Positions 36,827-46,627 of a stretch of DNA of 64,000 nt are shown one piece after another; positions within the stretch are counted from its first letter, which is position 1, and each line of letters opens with the position of its first letter. Source of the stretch: Tateyamaria sp. syn59 (GTDB taxonomy: Bacteria; Pseudomonadota; Alphaproteobacteria; Rhodobacterales; Rhodobacteraceae); assembly GCF_007995245.1 (NCBI RefSeq), contig NZ_VCBA01000008.1:1940-65939 (forward strand). The letters run 5' to 3'. The translations under genes were made by a program, and so were the position numbers. The notes beneath the pieces were generated by a model, which was given only the letters and a program-made list of their open reading frames with translations, ran no database searches and was not told the DNA's origin.

Positions 36827-37573
36827 ATGGGCCGTCTTGACGGAAAGCGCGCGCTTGTGACGGCTGCAGGCCAGGGCATCGGCCGCGCCAGCGCACTTGC
36901 TATGGCAGAGGAAGGGGCAAAGGTCTTTGCCACTGACGTGAACGCCGACGCCCTCGGCACGCTTGAGCACGCAAATATCGAAACCTTCCCGCTCGACGCA
37001 CGCGATCCAGACAGCATCGCCGAGGGTGTTTCGCGCGCGAAACCTGACATCCTGTTTAACTGCGCGGGCTTCGTGCACCACGGCACCATACTTGACAGTA
37101 CGGACGATGAGTGGGACTTCGCCTTCGACCTCAACGTCCGGTCCATGTACCGCACCATCCGGGCCGCCCTGCCGGGGATGTTGGAACGCGGGGGCGGGTC
37201 GATCATTAACATGTCATCGGCCCTAGGCTCCATCATTGGCGCGCCCAACCGCTTCATCTACGGCACGACCAAGGCCGCCGTTGTCGGCCTCACCAAATCC
37301 GTCGCGGTCGACTACATCACCAAGGGCATCCGCTGTAACTGCATCTGCCCCGGCACGGTCGAAAGCCCCAGTTGGCACGACCGGGTCAAGGCCCTGGGCG
37401 AAGAGCTTGGCAGCTACGACAAGGCCATGGAACAATTCGTCGCCCGCCAACCCATGGGCCGCGTGGCCAAGGCCGAAGAAATCGCTGCGCTCGTCGTCTA
37501 CCTCGCCAGCGACGAAAGCGCATTCACCACAGGACATACCCACATCATTGATGGAGGCTGGTCAGGACAATGA
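36827..37573 (+). CDS. SDR family oxidoreductase (probable sugar-acid C4 dehydrogenase)
   Basis: 248 residues, classical SDR. Cofactor motif [19 protein letters not shown] (residues about 75-78), catalytic Ser in NMSSALGS and YGTTKAA (Tyr and Lys). It resembles the DHRS6/2-keto-3-deoxy-L-fuconate dehydrogenase group. With the IlvD/Edd dehydratase and FAH hydrolase that follow, it would oxidise a 2-keto-3-deoxy acid to its 2,4-diketo form. GGGGGGAG precedes the ATG; the stop overlaps the dehydratase start. Confidence 0.87.
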   Translation: MGRLDGKRALVTAAGQGIGRASALAMAEEGAKVFATDVNADALGTLEHANIETFPLDARDPDSIAEGVSRAKPDILFNCAGFVHHGTILDSTDDEWDFAFDLNVRSMYRTIRAALPGMLERGGGSIINMSSALGSIIGAPNRFIYGTTKAAVVGLTKSVAVDYITKGIRCNCICPGTVESPSWHDRVKALGEELGSYDKAMEQFVARQPMGRVAKAEEIAALVVYLASDESAFTTGHTHIIDGGWSGQ

Positions 37574-39372
37574 CCAAGAAGAAAATCGGTATAGAAGACC
37601 TGCGTTCCCGCAAATGGTTCATGAACCCGGACAACCCGGAAATGACCGCGCTCTACCTCGAACGCTACCTGAACTACGGGCTCACGCGCGAGGAACTGCA
37701 ATCCGGCAAGCCGATCATCGGCATCGCGCAGACGGGCAGTGATCTCTCGCCCTGCAACCGCCACCACATTGAGTTGGCGAAACGTGTCCGCGACGGCATC
37801 GTCGCCGCAGGCGGCACATGCATCGAAATCCCGGTCCATCCGATTCAAGAAACCGGCAAGCGCCCCACGGCCATGCTCGACCGCAACCTCGCCTACCTGT
37901 CACTGGTCGAAACGCTCTACGGCTACCCACTGGACGGCGTCGTATTGACCATCGGCTGTGACAAGACCACGCCGGCGCTGCTCATGGCCGCCGCCACCGT
38001 CAACATCCCCGCCGTCGCGCTGTCCGTCGGCCCCATGCTCAACGGCTGGTTCCGGGGCGAACGCACCGGCTCCGGCTCCATCGTCTGGCAAGCGCGCGAG
38101 ATGATGGCGCGGGGCGAGATCGACGGCGAGGGGTTCATGGAACTCGTCGCCTCCTCCGCCCCTTCGGTCGGCTATTGCAACACCATGGGCACGGCCACCA
38201 CGATGAACTCGCTGGCCGAAGCCCTCGGCATGCAACTCCCCGGCTCGGCAGCCATCCCCGCCCCCTACCGCGAACGCAGCCAGATCAGCTACGAGACCGG
38301 CAAACGCATCGTGGACATGGTGTGGGAAGACCTCCGCCCCTCCGACATCATGACGCGCGAGGCGTTCGAAAACACAATCGTCATCAACTCCGCCATCGGC
38401 GGCTCCACCAACGCGCCCATCCACCTCAATGGCATCGCAAAACATCTCGACGTACCGCTGACCAACGACGACTGGCAGCAACATGGCCACCACATTCCGC
38501 TTCTGGTGAACCTCCAACCCGCAGGCGAATACCTCGGCGAAGACTACCAGCACGCGGGCGGCGTCCCGGCGGTCATCGGCGAGCTCATCGCCGCCGACCT
38601 CCTGCCGCACCCCGATGTCATCACCGCCAACGGCAAAACAATGCGCGAAAACTGCGAGGGCGTGCGCAGCGAAAACACCGAGGTGATCAAACCCGTTTCC
38701 GCGCCCCTCAAGGCCGAAGCCGGGTTCATCAACCTCAAGGGCAACCTCTTCGACAGCGCGATCATGAAAACCTCTGTAATCTCCGAAGAATTCCGCACCC
38801 GCTACCTGTCGAACCCCAACGACCCCGAAGCCTTCGAAGGCCGCGCAGTCGTCTTCGACGGCCCCGAAGACTTCCACCACCGCATCGACGACGAAGCCGA
38901 AGGGATCGACGAAAACTGCATCCTCTTTATGCGCGGCGCAGGCCCCAAGGGCTACCCCGGCGGCGCCGAAGTCGTGAACATGCGCGCGCCCTCCTACCTG
39001 CTCAAAAAGGGCATCCAGGCGCTGCCCTGCGTCGGCGACGGTCGCCAATCCGGAACCTCCGGCAGCCCCTCAATCCTCAATGCCTCGCCCGAGGCGGCAG
39101 ATGGCGGCGGCCTTGCGCTGCTCGAAAACGGCGACCGGGTCCGCATCGACCTGAAAAAATGCACCGCCGACATGCTGGTGGACGATGCCACCCTCCAAGC
39201 CCGCGCCGAAGCCATCATGGCCGCAGGCGGCTACAAAGTCCCCGAAAGCCAAAGCCCATGGCAGGAGATTTTCCGCGACTATGTCGGCCGCTTTGACGAG
39301 GGCATGACCCTACGCGGCGCCACCAAATACCAAGACATCTCGCGCCGCCACATGCCGCGCGACAACCACTAA
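37570..39372 (+). CDS. IlvD/Edd family dehydratase (L-arabinonate dehydratase-like)
   Basis: 600 residues. Iron-sulfur ligand regions [11 protein letters not shown] and [10 protein letters not shown] are present, as is the IlvD/Edd segment [14 protein letters not shown]. This subfamily dehydrates C5/C6 aldonates such as L-arabinonate, D-xylonate or L-fuconate to 2-keto-3-deoxy acids. Metabolic context (SDR and FAH hydrolase) supports a diketo route ending in pyruvate plus a hydroxyacid. The exact sugar is not decided by sequence. It overlaps the SDR gene by ATGA. Confidence 0.9.
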   Translation: MTKKKIGIEDLRSRKWFMNPDNPEMTALYLERYLNYGLTREELQSGKPIIGIAQTGSDLSPCNRHHIELAKRVRDGIVAAGGTCIEIPVHPIQETGKRPTAMLDRNLAYLSLVETLYGYPLDGVVLTIGCDKTTPALLMAAATVNIPAVALSVGPMLNGWFRGERTGSGSIVWQAREMMARGEIDGEGFMELVASSAPSVGYCNTMGTATTMNSLAEALGMQLPGSAAIPAPYRERSQISYETGKRIVDMVWEDLRPSDIMTREAFENTIVINSAIGGSTNAPIHLNGIAKHLDVPLTNDDWQQHGHHIPLLVNLQPAGEYLGEDYQHAGGVPAVIGELIAADLLPHPDVITANGKTMRENCEGVRSENTEVIKPVSAPLKAEAGFINLKGNLFDSAIMKTSVISEEFRTRYLSNPNDPEAFEGRAVVFDGPEDFHHRIDDEAEGIDENCILFMRGAGPKGYPGGAEVVNMRAPSYLLKKGIQALPCVGDGRQSGTSGSPSILNASPEAADGGGLALLENGDRVRIDLKKCTADMLVDDATLQARAEAIMAAGGYKVPESQSPWQEIFRDYVGRFDEGMTLRGATKYQDISRRHMPRDNH

Positions 39373-39382
39373 GAGGCCAGAC

Positions 39383-40225
39383 ATGAAACTCGTAAGATAC
39401 GGTGACGCAGGTCACGAAAAACCCGGCCTCATGGACGGCGACACGCTCCGCGACCTCAGTGGCCACATCGACGACATCCATGGCGCCACCCTCGACGACG
39501 CCACGCTCGACAAGCTGCGCGCCATCGACCCCGCCACCCTACCCGCCGTCGATGGCTCCCCCCGCATCGGCCCCTGCGTCGGCAACATCGGCAAATTCCT
39601 CTGCATCGGCCTCAACTACTCCGACCACGCCGCCGAACAGGGCCTGCCGATCCCCGAACACCCCATCCTGTTCTTCAAGGCAAACTCCGCCATCGTCGGC
39701 CCCAATGACGACGTGGTCATGCCACGCGGCTCACAACGCACCGACTGGGAAGTCGAACTGGGCGCGGTCATCGGCAAGACCTGCAAATACGTCTCCAAAG
39801 CCGACGCGCTCGACTATGTCGCGGGTTACTGCATCGTGAACGACGTCTCCGAACGCGAATTCCAGCAGAACCTCACCGGCCAATGGACCAAGGGCAAATC
39901 CTGCGACACCTACGGACCTACGGGACCGTATCTCGTCACCCGTGACGAAATCGAAGATCCCCAAACACTCGACATGTCGCTCTCGGTCAACGGTCAGCGG
40001 ATGCAGACCGGCAACACGTCCACCATGATTTTCTCGGTGGCCGAGATCATCGAACATCTATCGCACCTCTTCACCCTGCACCCCGGCGACGTGATCAGCA
40101 CCGGCACACCCCCCGGCGTGGGCGACGGGATGAACCCCAAGACCTACCTCAAGGTGGGCGACGTCATGGAGCTCGAAATCGCCGGCCTCGGCACCCAAAG
40201 ACAAGAGGTGAAGCAAGATGCCTGA
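39383..40225 (+). CDS. Fumarylacetoacetate hydrolase family protein (2,4-diketo-3-deoxy-acid hydrolase-like)
   Basis: 280 residues. The FAH metal-binding region is visible: KANSAIVGPNDDVVMPRGS, then TDWEVELGAVIG (Glu ligands) and NDVSEREFQ, with STGTPPGVGDG near the C-terminus. In clusters with a sugar-acid dehydratase and an SDR, such enzymes hydrolyse 2,4-diketo-3-deoxy-L-fuconate or -rhamnonate to pyruvate plus lactate, or the C5 analogue to pyruvate plus glycolate. It starts 10 bases after the dehydratase and overlaps the next gene by 8 bases. Confidence 0.88.
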   Translation: MKLVRYGDAGHEKPGLMDGDTLRDLSGHIDDIHGATLDDATLDKLRAIDPATLPAVDGSPRIGPCVGNIGKFLCIGLNYSDHAAEQGLPIPEHPILFFKANSAIVGPNDDVVMPRGSQRTDWEVELGAVIGKTCKYVSKADALDYVAGYCIVNDVSEREFQQNLTGQWTKGKSCDTYGPTGPYLVTRDEIEDPQTLDMSLSVNGQRMQTGNTSTMIFSVAEIIEHLSHLFTLHPGDVISTGTPPGVGDGMNPKTYLKVGDVMELEIAGLGTQRQEVKQDA

Positions 40226-41150
40226 CCTTCTCCAAATCGGCGGCATCACCGATGCCATGCGCATCCGTCTGGAGCAACGCTTCACCATCCATCAGGCCAC
40301 CGATGACTACCCGGGCGATGCGATCACCCATATCGTGACGAACGGCCATGACGGCGTGCCTGCCGACATCCTGGCCAACTGCCCCAACGCACAAATGGCG
40401 GCGAGCTACGGGGTCGGCTACGACGCCATTGACACCGACGCCTGCGTCGCACGCGGCATCGTCGTCACCCACACGCCCGACGTCCTGAACGCCGAAGTGG
40501 CGAGCACCGCGATCATGCTCATGCTCACCAGCTTCCGCAATTTCCTGTCGGACGAGGCGCACGCCCGCTCCGGCAACTGGGAAACACAGGGCAACGCGCC
40601 CCTCTCGCGCAGCGCCGACAACCGGCGCGTCGGCATCCTCGGCCTCGGGCGCATCGGCCAGGCCATCGCAGACAAGCTCAAGGCCTTCGACGCCGACGTC
40701 CACTACCACACCCGCAGCGAAAAGGACGTGCCCTACACCTATCACGCCAACCTCGTGGACATGGCAAAGGCGGTCGAAGTAGTCATCTGCATCACCCCCG
40801 GCGGCCCCTCGACCCACCACATCGTCAACGCCGACGTGATCGAGGCACTTGGGCCCGAAGGCACCCTGATCAACGTCTCGCGCGGCTCCGTGATTGACGA
40901 GGCGGCCATGGTCGCCGCCCTCCAATCCGGCAAACTCGGCTACGCAGCACTTGATGTGTTCGAGGAAGAACCCAAAATCCCCGACGCGCTCAAATCCATG
41001 TCCAACGTCATCCTCCTGCCCCACGTGGGCAGCGCCACACACGAAACCCGCGCGGCCATGGGCACGCTCGTGGTGGACAACCTGATCAGCCATCTCGACA
41101 ACGGCCTCGTGATCACGCCGGTGCCGGAAACCAAGCACCTCAATGGCTAG
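40218..41150 (+). CDS. D-isomer-specific 2-hydroxyacid dehydrogenase
   Basis: 310 residues. NAD-binding motif [17 protein letters not shown], and the catalytic triad in [10 protein letters not shown] (Arg), VFEEEPKIP (Glu) and [13 protein letters not shown] (His). It likely reduces or oxidises a short 2-keto/2-hydroxy acid such as glyoxylate/glycolate or hydroxypyruvate/glycerate, which would fit the hydrolase product. It overlaps both neighbours by 8 bases, so it is part of one transcript. Confidence 0.9.
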   Translation: MPDLLQIGGITDAMRIRLEQRFTIHQATDDYPGDAITHIVTNGHDGVPADILANCPNAQMAASYGVGYDAIDTDACVARGIVVTHTPDVLNAEVASTAIMLMLTSFRNFLSDEAHARSGNWETQGNAPLSRSADNRRVGILGLGRIGQAIADKLKAFDADVHYHTRSEKDVPYTYHANLVDMAKAVEVVICITPGGPSTHHIVNADVIEALGPEGTLINVSRGSVIDEAAMVAALQSGKLGYAALDVFEEEPKIPDALKSMSNVILLPHVGSATHETRAAMGTLVVDNLISHLDNGLVITPVPETKHLNG

Positions 41151-42231
41151 GATCACCGACGTCCAGGCCCGCCTCTTCGCCGTGCCGCTCGACGAAATCC
41201 TCGTCGATGCCAAGCACGGCGATCACAGCCATTTCCACCTGATCACGGCGACGGTTACGCTGGACGACGGGCGCACAGGCACCGGCTACACCTACAATGG
41301 CGGGCGCGGCGGGCATGCCACGGCAGCGATGATCACCCACGACCTCGCGCCGTTCCTGATCGGACAGGACGCGGGCAACGTCGAACAGCTCACCCACGCC
41401 ATGGACGAACACCTGCATTATGTCGGGCGCGGCGGCATCCTGTCCTTCGCCATCTCCGCCGTCGATATCGCCCTGTGGGACGCGCGGCTCAAAGGCACCG
41501 GCCAATCGCTGGTCGAGGCCGCAGGCGGCGCATCAGACCGGTGCAAAGCCTACGCCGGCGGCATCGACCTCGGCTTCGATCTGCCGAAACTGCTCGACAG
41601 CATCCGCACCTACCTCGCCCGCAGCCACAACGCCGTCAAAATCAAGATCGGCCAACCGACAGAAGCGGAAGACGTGGACCGGATCAAGGCCGTCCGCGAC
41701 CTCATAGGCCCCGACATCACCTTCATGGTCGACGCCAACTATTCCATGACCACCGATCAAGCGATCAGCATGGCCAAAGCGATGAGACCATTCGACATCG
41801 AATGGTTCGAAGAGCCTATCGAGCCGGACCACTTCGAAGACTTCGCAACCATCCGCGAAGCCAGCGGTATCAAGACCGCCCAGGGCGAAAACCTGCACAC
41901 ACTGCACGAGTTCCGCCGCGCCCTGCCCCATGTCGATTTCATCCAGCCCGACGCCTCGAACTGCCTCGGCATCACCGGCTGGCTCGAAGTCGCAAAAATG
42001 GCGCAAGAGGCGAATGTCCCGGTTTGCAGCCACGGCATGCAGGAACTGCACGTCTCGCTCGTCTCAAGCCAACGCCACGGCGGCTGGCTCGAAGTCCACA
42101 GCTTCCCCATCGACCGCTACACGAAACGCCCTTTGGTGATCGAGGATCACCTCGCCGTCGCCCCCAACACCCCCGGCATCGGCGTAGAATTCGACTGGCC
42201 CAAACTCACCCCGTTCGAAGTCGCACCGTAG
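41143..42231 (+). CDS. Mandelate racemase/muconate lactonizing enzyme family protein (sugar-acid dehydratase-like)
   Basis: 362 residues of the enolase superfamily. AVKIKIG gives the KxK base; metal ligands are Asp in MVDANYSM, Glu in EWFEEPIEP and Glu in TAQGENLHT; the second base is the Asp/His pair of QPDASN and CSHGMQELH. Such enzymes dehydrate or racemise sugar acids. This is the second dehydratase-type gene in the operon besides the IlvD/Edd enzyme, so it may act as an epimerase or bring in another sugar acid. Last gene of the operon. Confidence 0.88.
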   Translation: MARITDVQARLFAVPLDEILVDAKHGDHSHFHLITATVTLDDGRTGTGYTYNGGRGGHATAAMITHDLAPFLIGQDAGNVEQLTHAMDEHLHYVGRGGILSFAISAVDIALWDARLKGTGQSLVEAAGGASDRCKAYAGGIDLGFDLPKLLDSIRTYLARSHNAVKIKIGQPTEAEDVDRIKAVRDLIGPDITFMVDANYSMTTDQAISMAKAMRPFDIEWFEEPIEPDHFEDFATIREASGIKTAQGENLHTLHEFRRALPHVDFIQPDASNCLGITGWLEVAKMAQEANVPVCSHGMQELHVSLVSSQRHGGWLEVHSFPIDRYTKRPLVIEDHLAVAPNTPGIGVEFDWPKLTPFEVAP

Positions 42232-42250
42232 GGCGGGGTTCCACCCCGCC
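42232..42250 (+). terminator. Hairpin directly after the enolase-family gene
   Basis: GGCGGGGT (42232-42239) and ACCCCGCC (42243-42250) pair perfectly around TCC, starting at the base after the stop codon. No T-run follows; probably a 3'-end stabilising stem ahead of the terminator at 42321. Confidence 0.45.
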
Positions 42251-42320
42251 ATCCCCCGGATTTAATCGAAAAGAAACCTTCGTTAACGGCCCCCGGTCTC
42301 TTAACAGTTCGTTACCGGAC

Positions 42321-42340
42321 AACGGCCCTCTGGCCGTTTT
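42321..42340 (+). terminator. Intrinsic terminator-like hairpin, plus strand
   Basis: AACGGCC (42321-42327) pairs perfectly with GGCCGTT (42332-42338) around a CTCT loop, and the sequence continues TT. It lies about 90 bases after the stop of the sugar-acid operon. The T-run is short (four, half of it in the stem). Confidence 0.5.
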
Positions 42341-42450
42341 CAAAACACGCAGTTTGATCCCAAAAATGTGCAGTTCCGCCAAAACCCGGCAAAAACAGCC
42401 CATTTCCTCTAGCTCAAAACACGCAGTTTCAGACGCAAAATGTGCACTTT
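42341..42450. repeat. Imperfect tandem repeat (about 74-bp period) between convergent operons
   Basis: CAAAACACGCAGTTT occurs at 42341-42355 and 42415-42429. The second block of each unit is also alike: CAAAAATGTGCAGTT (42361-42375) and CAAAATGTGCACTTT (42436-42450). The surrounding 274-base gap (42232-42505) holds no credible protein gene, only this repeat and the terminator hairpins on either side. Confidence 0.6.
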
Positions 42451-42462
42451 GCCCCCAACCAC

Positions 42463-42495
42463 AAAAGCGCACGGTGCGTTAACCCCACCGTGCGC
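42463..42495 (-). terminator. Rho-independent terminator of ctpA
   Basis: On the minus strand a perfect 10-bp stem (42486-42495 with 42467-42476) with a 9-base loop is followed by TTTT (42463-42466). It starts 11 bases after the ctpA stop. Confidence 0.75.
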
Positions 42496-42505
42496 TCTGT
42501 TCGTT

Positions 42506-43870
42506 CTACCGTAACTTCGCCGTGTTACGTGCTTGGGGGCCCAGCGCATTCAACCCTTTCAGGATGTCGATGGCATAGGCCAACTGATAATCCTCTTCCC
42601 GCAGATCCGCCGCCGCCTGCGCCTTGGCGCGGTCCGCTTCGATCTGCTTGATCTGATCCTCGCTCAGCGAATCGTTGTTCAGGCTGCCGCGCAATTCCCC
42701 TTCGGTCCGGGGCCCAACTGCGCTTGCGGGTGCATCGTCTTCCTCGTCCTCAACGGGCCGACGACGGGGCTGTTCAACCACGATGTCCGGGCTCACACCC
42801 AACGCCTGAATCGACCGGCCCGAAGGCGTGTAATACCGCGCCGTGGTCAGGCGCATCGCCCCATCCCCGCGCAGCGGCATGACCGTCTGAACCGATCCCT
42901 TACCAAAGCTCTTGGTGCCCACAACGATCGCGCGACGGTGGTCTTGCAGCGCGCCTGCCACGATCTCAGAAGCCGAGGCAGAGCCACCATTGATCAGCAC
43001 GACAATCGGTTTGCCCTGTGCCAGATCGCCGGGCGTCGCGTTGAACCGGTCGCCATCGGCGGGGTCACGACCACGGGTCGAAACGATCTCGCCTTCTTCC
43101 AGAAACGCATCCGACACGCGGATGGCCTGGGTCAGCAAACCCCCGGGATTGTTACGTAAATCCAGAACAAAGCCGTTCACGGAATTCATACCGCCCAGCG
43201 CCTCGACCTCTTCTTCCAGCTTGGAAATCAGGTTCGGCGTGGTCTTGTCGTTGAAGGTCGTCACGCGCAGCACAACCGTCTCGCCCTGCGTCCGGCTGCG
43301 CACAGCCTGCAGTTCAATCGTGTCGCGGATGATGGAGACGTCAAAGGGCTCGGTCTCGCCCTCACGCACCACGGTGATTATGATCTCGGATCCCACCGGG
43401 CCGCGCATCTTGTCGACCGCTTCGTCCAGCGTCAGGCCCAGCATTGACTCGCCATCGACATGGGTGATGAAGTCACCCGCTTCGATCCCGGCCTCGGCGG
43501 CGGGGGTCGAGTCGATAGGCGACACAACCTTGATAAAACCTTCTTCCTGCGTGACTTCGATGCCCAGCCCGCCAAACTCGCCACGTGTCTGCACCTGCAT
43601 CTGCGCGGCATCATCGGGCGACAGGTAGCTCGAATGCGGGTCGAGCGAGGTCAGCATTCCATCAATCGCCGCCTCGATCAGCTCACTGGGTTCGACCTGT
43701 TCCACATATTGACCGCGAATGCGTTCAAAGATGTCACCAAACAGATCCAACTGCTCGTACACATTTGAATTTGCGGCCTTTTCCTGCGCCAGCAGCGGTC
43801 CTGCAATCTGCGTCGTTGCAATGACACCTGCCACCGTACCGCCCAATGCGGCCATCACGAATTTCTTCAT
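42506..43870 (-). CDS. ctpA: S41 family carboxyl-terminal processing peptidase
   Basis: 454 residues. The N-terminal hydrophobic segment (residues 4-28) is a signal peptide or anchor, so the protein works in the periplasm. A PDZ domain lies at about residues 95-170 (GLGIEVTQEEGFIKVVSPI). The protease core has NGGSASASEIVAGAL (nucleophile Ser) and TKSFGKGSVQTV (general-base Lys). It processes or degrades periplasmic and cell-wall-related proteins from the C-terminus. It lies 6 bases downstream of the envC-like gene; the pairing suggests joint work on the cell wall. Confidence 0.94.
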   Translation of the reverse strand: MKKFVMAALGGTVAGVIATTQIAGPLLAQEKAANSNVYEQLDLFGDIFERIRGQYVEQVEPSELIEAAIDGMLTSLDPHSSYLSPDDAAQMQVQTRGEFGGLGIEVTQEEGFIKVVSPIDSTPAAEAGIEAGDFITHVDGESMLGLTLDEAVDKMRGPVGSEIIITVVREGETEPFDVSIIRDTIELQAVRSRTQGETVVLRVTTFNDKTTPNLISKLEEEVEALGGMNSVNGFVLDLRNNPGGLLTQAIRVSDAFLEEGEIVSTRGRDPADGDRFNATPGDLAQGKPIVVLINGGSASASEIVAGALQDHRRAIVVGTKSFGKGSVQTVMPLRGDGAMRLTTARYYTPSGRSIQALGVSPDIVVEQPRRRPVEDEEDDAPASAVGPRTEGELRGSLNNDSLSEDQIKQIEADRAKAQAAADLREEDYQLAYAIDILKGLNALGPQARNTAKLR

Positions 43871-43876
43871 TACAGC

Positions 43877-45001
43877 TTATCCATCCTGTTCGGTGCTGAA
43901 CCATTCAAGCGGGTCCATTGGCACATTATTCTCTCTTACCTCTATATAGAGCGTTTCCGAACGCTCGGCGCTACCCCCTTCACCACCTGTTGATGCGGCG
44001 TTTGGGGCAGGCAGACCGCCCATCAGGCCCAAAGGCGTGCTCGCGGCGATGATCTGACCGGTCTTGCCGTAGCTCACGGCCATCCCCGCCAGAATGATCA
44101 GCGTGCCCGGGCGCGGCTCCAATATGGTCACTGCGCCAAAGTCCAGAAGCGGCCCGACATAGCGTAGGGTAGCCGCCGTCGGCGAGCTGACCAGGGTGCT
44201 CGGACGGGTCGCGAGCAGGACACCCGGACGGGCAATCCCAGCGGCATCAGATTCGCCCGCCCGGCGCAAGATCACACCCCGCGCAGGCATCGGAAATTCG
44301 CCGATCAGGTCATCAATCTCCGGCGGCGTCCAGCCGACATCGCCTTCGGCAATGCTGGCAAGCCCGCTGGAAAACGCATCCAGCGTCTCGGCTGAGGCAA
44401 TCAGGATCGCGGTGCGCACGGGGTCTTCGGTAAAGCGCTGCGGCAGGTCGGTCCGCTCCGCCATCGCCTGATTGAGAGCAGACCGCGCCGTCTGTACCTC
44501 GGTCAACCCGGTCTGTAATTGCGCTGCCGCCTGCTCTTGCAAAAGCCGCAGGCTTTCCACGTCGCTCAGATCCTGGCGCAGCTGTGCCGCACGCTGGTTC
44601 AGGGCCGGGGTCAACTCCGCGAGCAGCATCCCCGCCCGCGCCGTGCCATTCGGGCCATCCGGATGCAGAAAGGCCGTGGGCGCCTCGTCTGGCGTGAGCG
44701 TCTGCAAAACCGCGACAAGCTGGGCGATCTCGGCATCCCGGGCCTGCAACTGACGGCGCAACTGCACCTCGCGAATAGACGCCCGGCGCAGGCCCGCACG
44801 CATCGCCGACAGGCCCGCTTCATAGGCATGAACCGTGTCCGTCAGCGCCCGCACACGGTTGCGGGCCGTCTCCGCCTCCGCCAACCGGACCGAGGCCGCC
44901 TCAAGCTGTGCACCCGCCTCACGCGCCAGCGCCCCCGCGTCTTCCTGCGCGACAGCGGTCAGGGCGGATGCGCACAGCAATAAGGCGGCGAGCCATTTCA
45001 T
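43877..45001 (-). CDS. envC: EnvC-family murein hydrolase activator
   Basis: 374 residues. Signal peptide (residues 1-18, MKWLAALLLCASALTAVA), then a long coiled-coil rich in Ala, Glu and Arg (about 20-215), then a degenerate LytM/M23 domain (TLRYVGPLLDFGAVTILEPR, GKTGQIIAASTPLGLMGG). The HxxxD and HxH zinc motifs of active M23 peptidases are not visible, as expected for EnvC-type activators of amidases. ATGA overlap with gpmI upstream; ctpA is downstream. Confidence 0.88.
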   Translation of the reverse strand: MKWLAALLLCASALTAVAQEDAGALAREAGAQLEAASVRLAEAETARNRVRALTDTVHAYEAGLSAMRAGLRRASIREVQLRRQLQARDAEIAQLVAVLQTLTPDEAPTAFLHPDGPNGTARAGMLLAELTPALNQRAAQLRQDLSDVESLRLLQEQAAAQLQTGLTEVQTARSALNQAMAERTDLPQRFTEDPVRTAILIASAETLDAFSSGLASIAEGDVGWTPPEIDDLIGEFPMPARGVILRRAGESDAAGIARPGVLLATRPSTLVSSPTAATLRYVGPLLDFGAVTILEPRPGTLIILAGMAVSYGKTGQIIAASTPLGLMGGLPAPNAASTGGEGGSAERSETLYIEVRENNVPMDPLEWFSTEQDG

Positions 45002-46509
45002 TCGATCAGACTGCGCCCCGTCATCTCAACCGGCTGCTCCAGCCCCATCAACTGCAGGATCGTCGGTGCAAGATCGGCAAGGCGTCCATCTTTGATCGCC
45101 CCCTCGGCCCCGATCAGTGCAACAGGAACCAAGTTGGTGGTATGCGCCGTGTGCGGCGCGCCGGTCTCCGGGTCGATCATCGTTTCGCAATTGCCATGAT
45201 CCGCCGTCAGGATCATCGCACCCCCTGCGGCCTCAAGCACCGGCAGCACCCGACCCAGCCCCGTATCAACCGCCTCGCAAGCCGCGATGGCCGCGTCCAG
45301 ATCACCCGTATGGCCGACCATATCCGGGTTCGCGTAGTTCACGACGATAAGGTCATACCCCTCTTCAATCGCAGCGATAAACTTGTCCGTCACCTCGACC
45401 GAAGACATCTCTGGCTGCAAATCATAGGTGGCAACGGCGGGCGATTTTGGCATCGCGCGGTCCTCGCCAGCCTCCGGCTGCTCCTCCCCGCCGTTCAGGA
45501 AAAAGGTGACATGCGGATACTTCTCGGTCTCCGCCAACCGGAACTGACGCAGGCCCGCCTTGGCAACCCACGCGCCCAGCGTGTTCACGATCTCCGGCTT
45601 GGGATACACCGTGCTCATATAGGCCGTGTGCTCTTCGGAATAATCCGCCATGCCCATGATGCCCGCCCAGTCCGGACGGCCCTCGGGAGCAAAGGCGTCA
45701 AAGCCCGGGTCACCCATCGCAGCCATGATTTCTCGCGCACGATCGGCGCGGAAATTCAGGCAGAACAGCCCATCGCCATCCTTGGCTCCCTTGTACCCGT
45801 CCATGACGGCGGCAGGAATGAATTCATCTGTCTTGTCATCGTCATAGGCGGACTCGATGGCCATTTGCGCCGTCTCAACAATGCGGCCATCGGCGCGCAC
45901 CATGGCGGCAAAGGCACTCTCGACCCGGTCCCAGCGGTTGTCGCGGTCCATGGCATAGTAGCGCCCCGTCAGGGTCACAACACGCGCCCCGGCAGGCAGC
46001 GCATCGTTCAGCTCTTCCAGATAGGTGAGCGCCGATTTGGGGGCCACATCGCGCCCATCGGTGATGGCATGGATGACAACGGGCAGGCCCGCATCGGTGC
46101 AGGCCTTGGCTGCGGCGATCATGTGGTTGATGTGCCCGTGCACACCACCGTCGGACAGCACGCCCATCAGGTGCGCGCGCCCCTCTTTCTCCTTGATCGC
46201 GTTGATCCAGTCCATCAGGCGCGGGTTGCGAAAGAAACTGCCATCCTCGATGGCCAGATCAATCTGGCCGAGGTCCATCGCCACCACACGACCCGCACCA
46301 ATATTGGTGTGACCCACCTCAGAATTGCCCATCTGCCCACGCGGCAGGCCCACATCCGGACCATGCGTGATCAGGGTGGCATGGCTGCACGTCTCCATGA
46401 TCCGGTCGATGGTCGGCGTCCGGGCCAGCTTGGGCGCATTTCCCGCCTCATCCGCGCGCAGTCCCCAGCCATCCATGATGCACAGAACAACGGGTTTGGG
46501 TGGTGCCAT
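44998..46509 (-). CDS. gpmI: 2,3-bisphosphoglycerate-independent phosphoglycerate mutase
   Basis: 503 residues, family length. LCIMDGWGLR carries the first metal Asp and MGNSEVGHTNIGAGR the phosphorylated Ser; TADHGNCE is the late metal-ligand segment. It interconverts 3- and 2-phosphoglycerate (Mn2+). ATG 46509 is chosen because the protein then begins MAPPKPVVLCIMDGWG and AAAAGGA lies upstream; the open frame extends to 46773 without homology. It heads the gpmI-envC-ctpA operon. Confidence 0.95.
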   Translation of the reverse strand: MAPPKPVVLCIMDGWGLRADEAGNAPKLARTPTIDRIMETCSHATLITHGPDVGLPRGQMGNSEVGHTNIGAGRVVAMDLGQIDLAIEDGSFFRNPRLMDWINAIKEKEGRAHLMGVLSDGGVHGHINHMIAAAKACTDAGLPVVIHAITDGRDVAPKSALTYLEELNDALPAGARVVTLTGRYYAMDRDNRWDRVESAFAAMVRADGRIVETAQMAIESAYDDDKTDEFIPAAVMDGYKGAKDGDGLFCLNFRADRAREIMAAMGDPGFDAFAPEGRPDWAGIMGMADYSEEHTAYMSTVYPKPEIVNTLGAWVAKAGLRQFRLAETEKYPHVTFFLNGGEEQPEAGEDRAMPKSPAVATYDLQPEMSSVEVTDKFIAAIEEGYDLIVVNYANPDMVGHTGDLDAAIAACEAVDTGLGRVLPVLEAAGGAMILTADHGNCETMIDPETGAPHTAHTTNLVPVALIGAEGAIKDGRLADLAPTILQLMGLEQPVEMTGRSLIE

Positions 46510-46627
46510 CGTTGCGGGTCCTTTTGGTGTGGTGGTTCGCGTTTTACCGCGCGCTCCAGCCATTGGAAAGAACACTTGCCCGACGGATGCAAGACAGTAG
46601 GTTTCGTGCGGTACGAAGGGGAAGACG

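Noticed and set aside
37900-39048. Minus-strand open frame inside the IlvD/Edd gene
   Set aside because: Antisense of a well-supported dehydratase; composition (Val/Asp/Gly-rich) is typical of GC-rich reverse frames.
42301-42315. CtrA-like site TTAA-N7-TTAC
   Set aside because: It lies between convergent terminators with no promoter needed there; one mismatch in eight makes chance likely.
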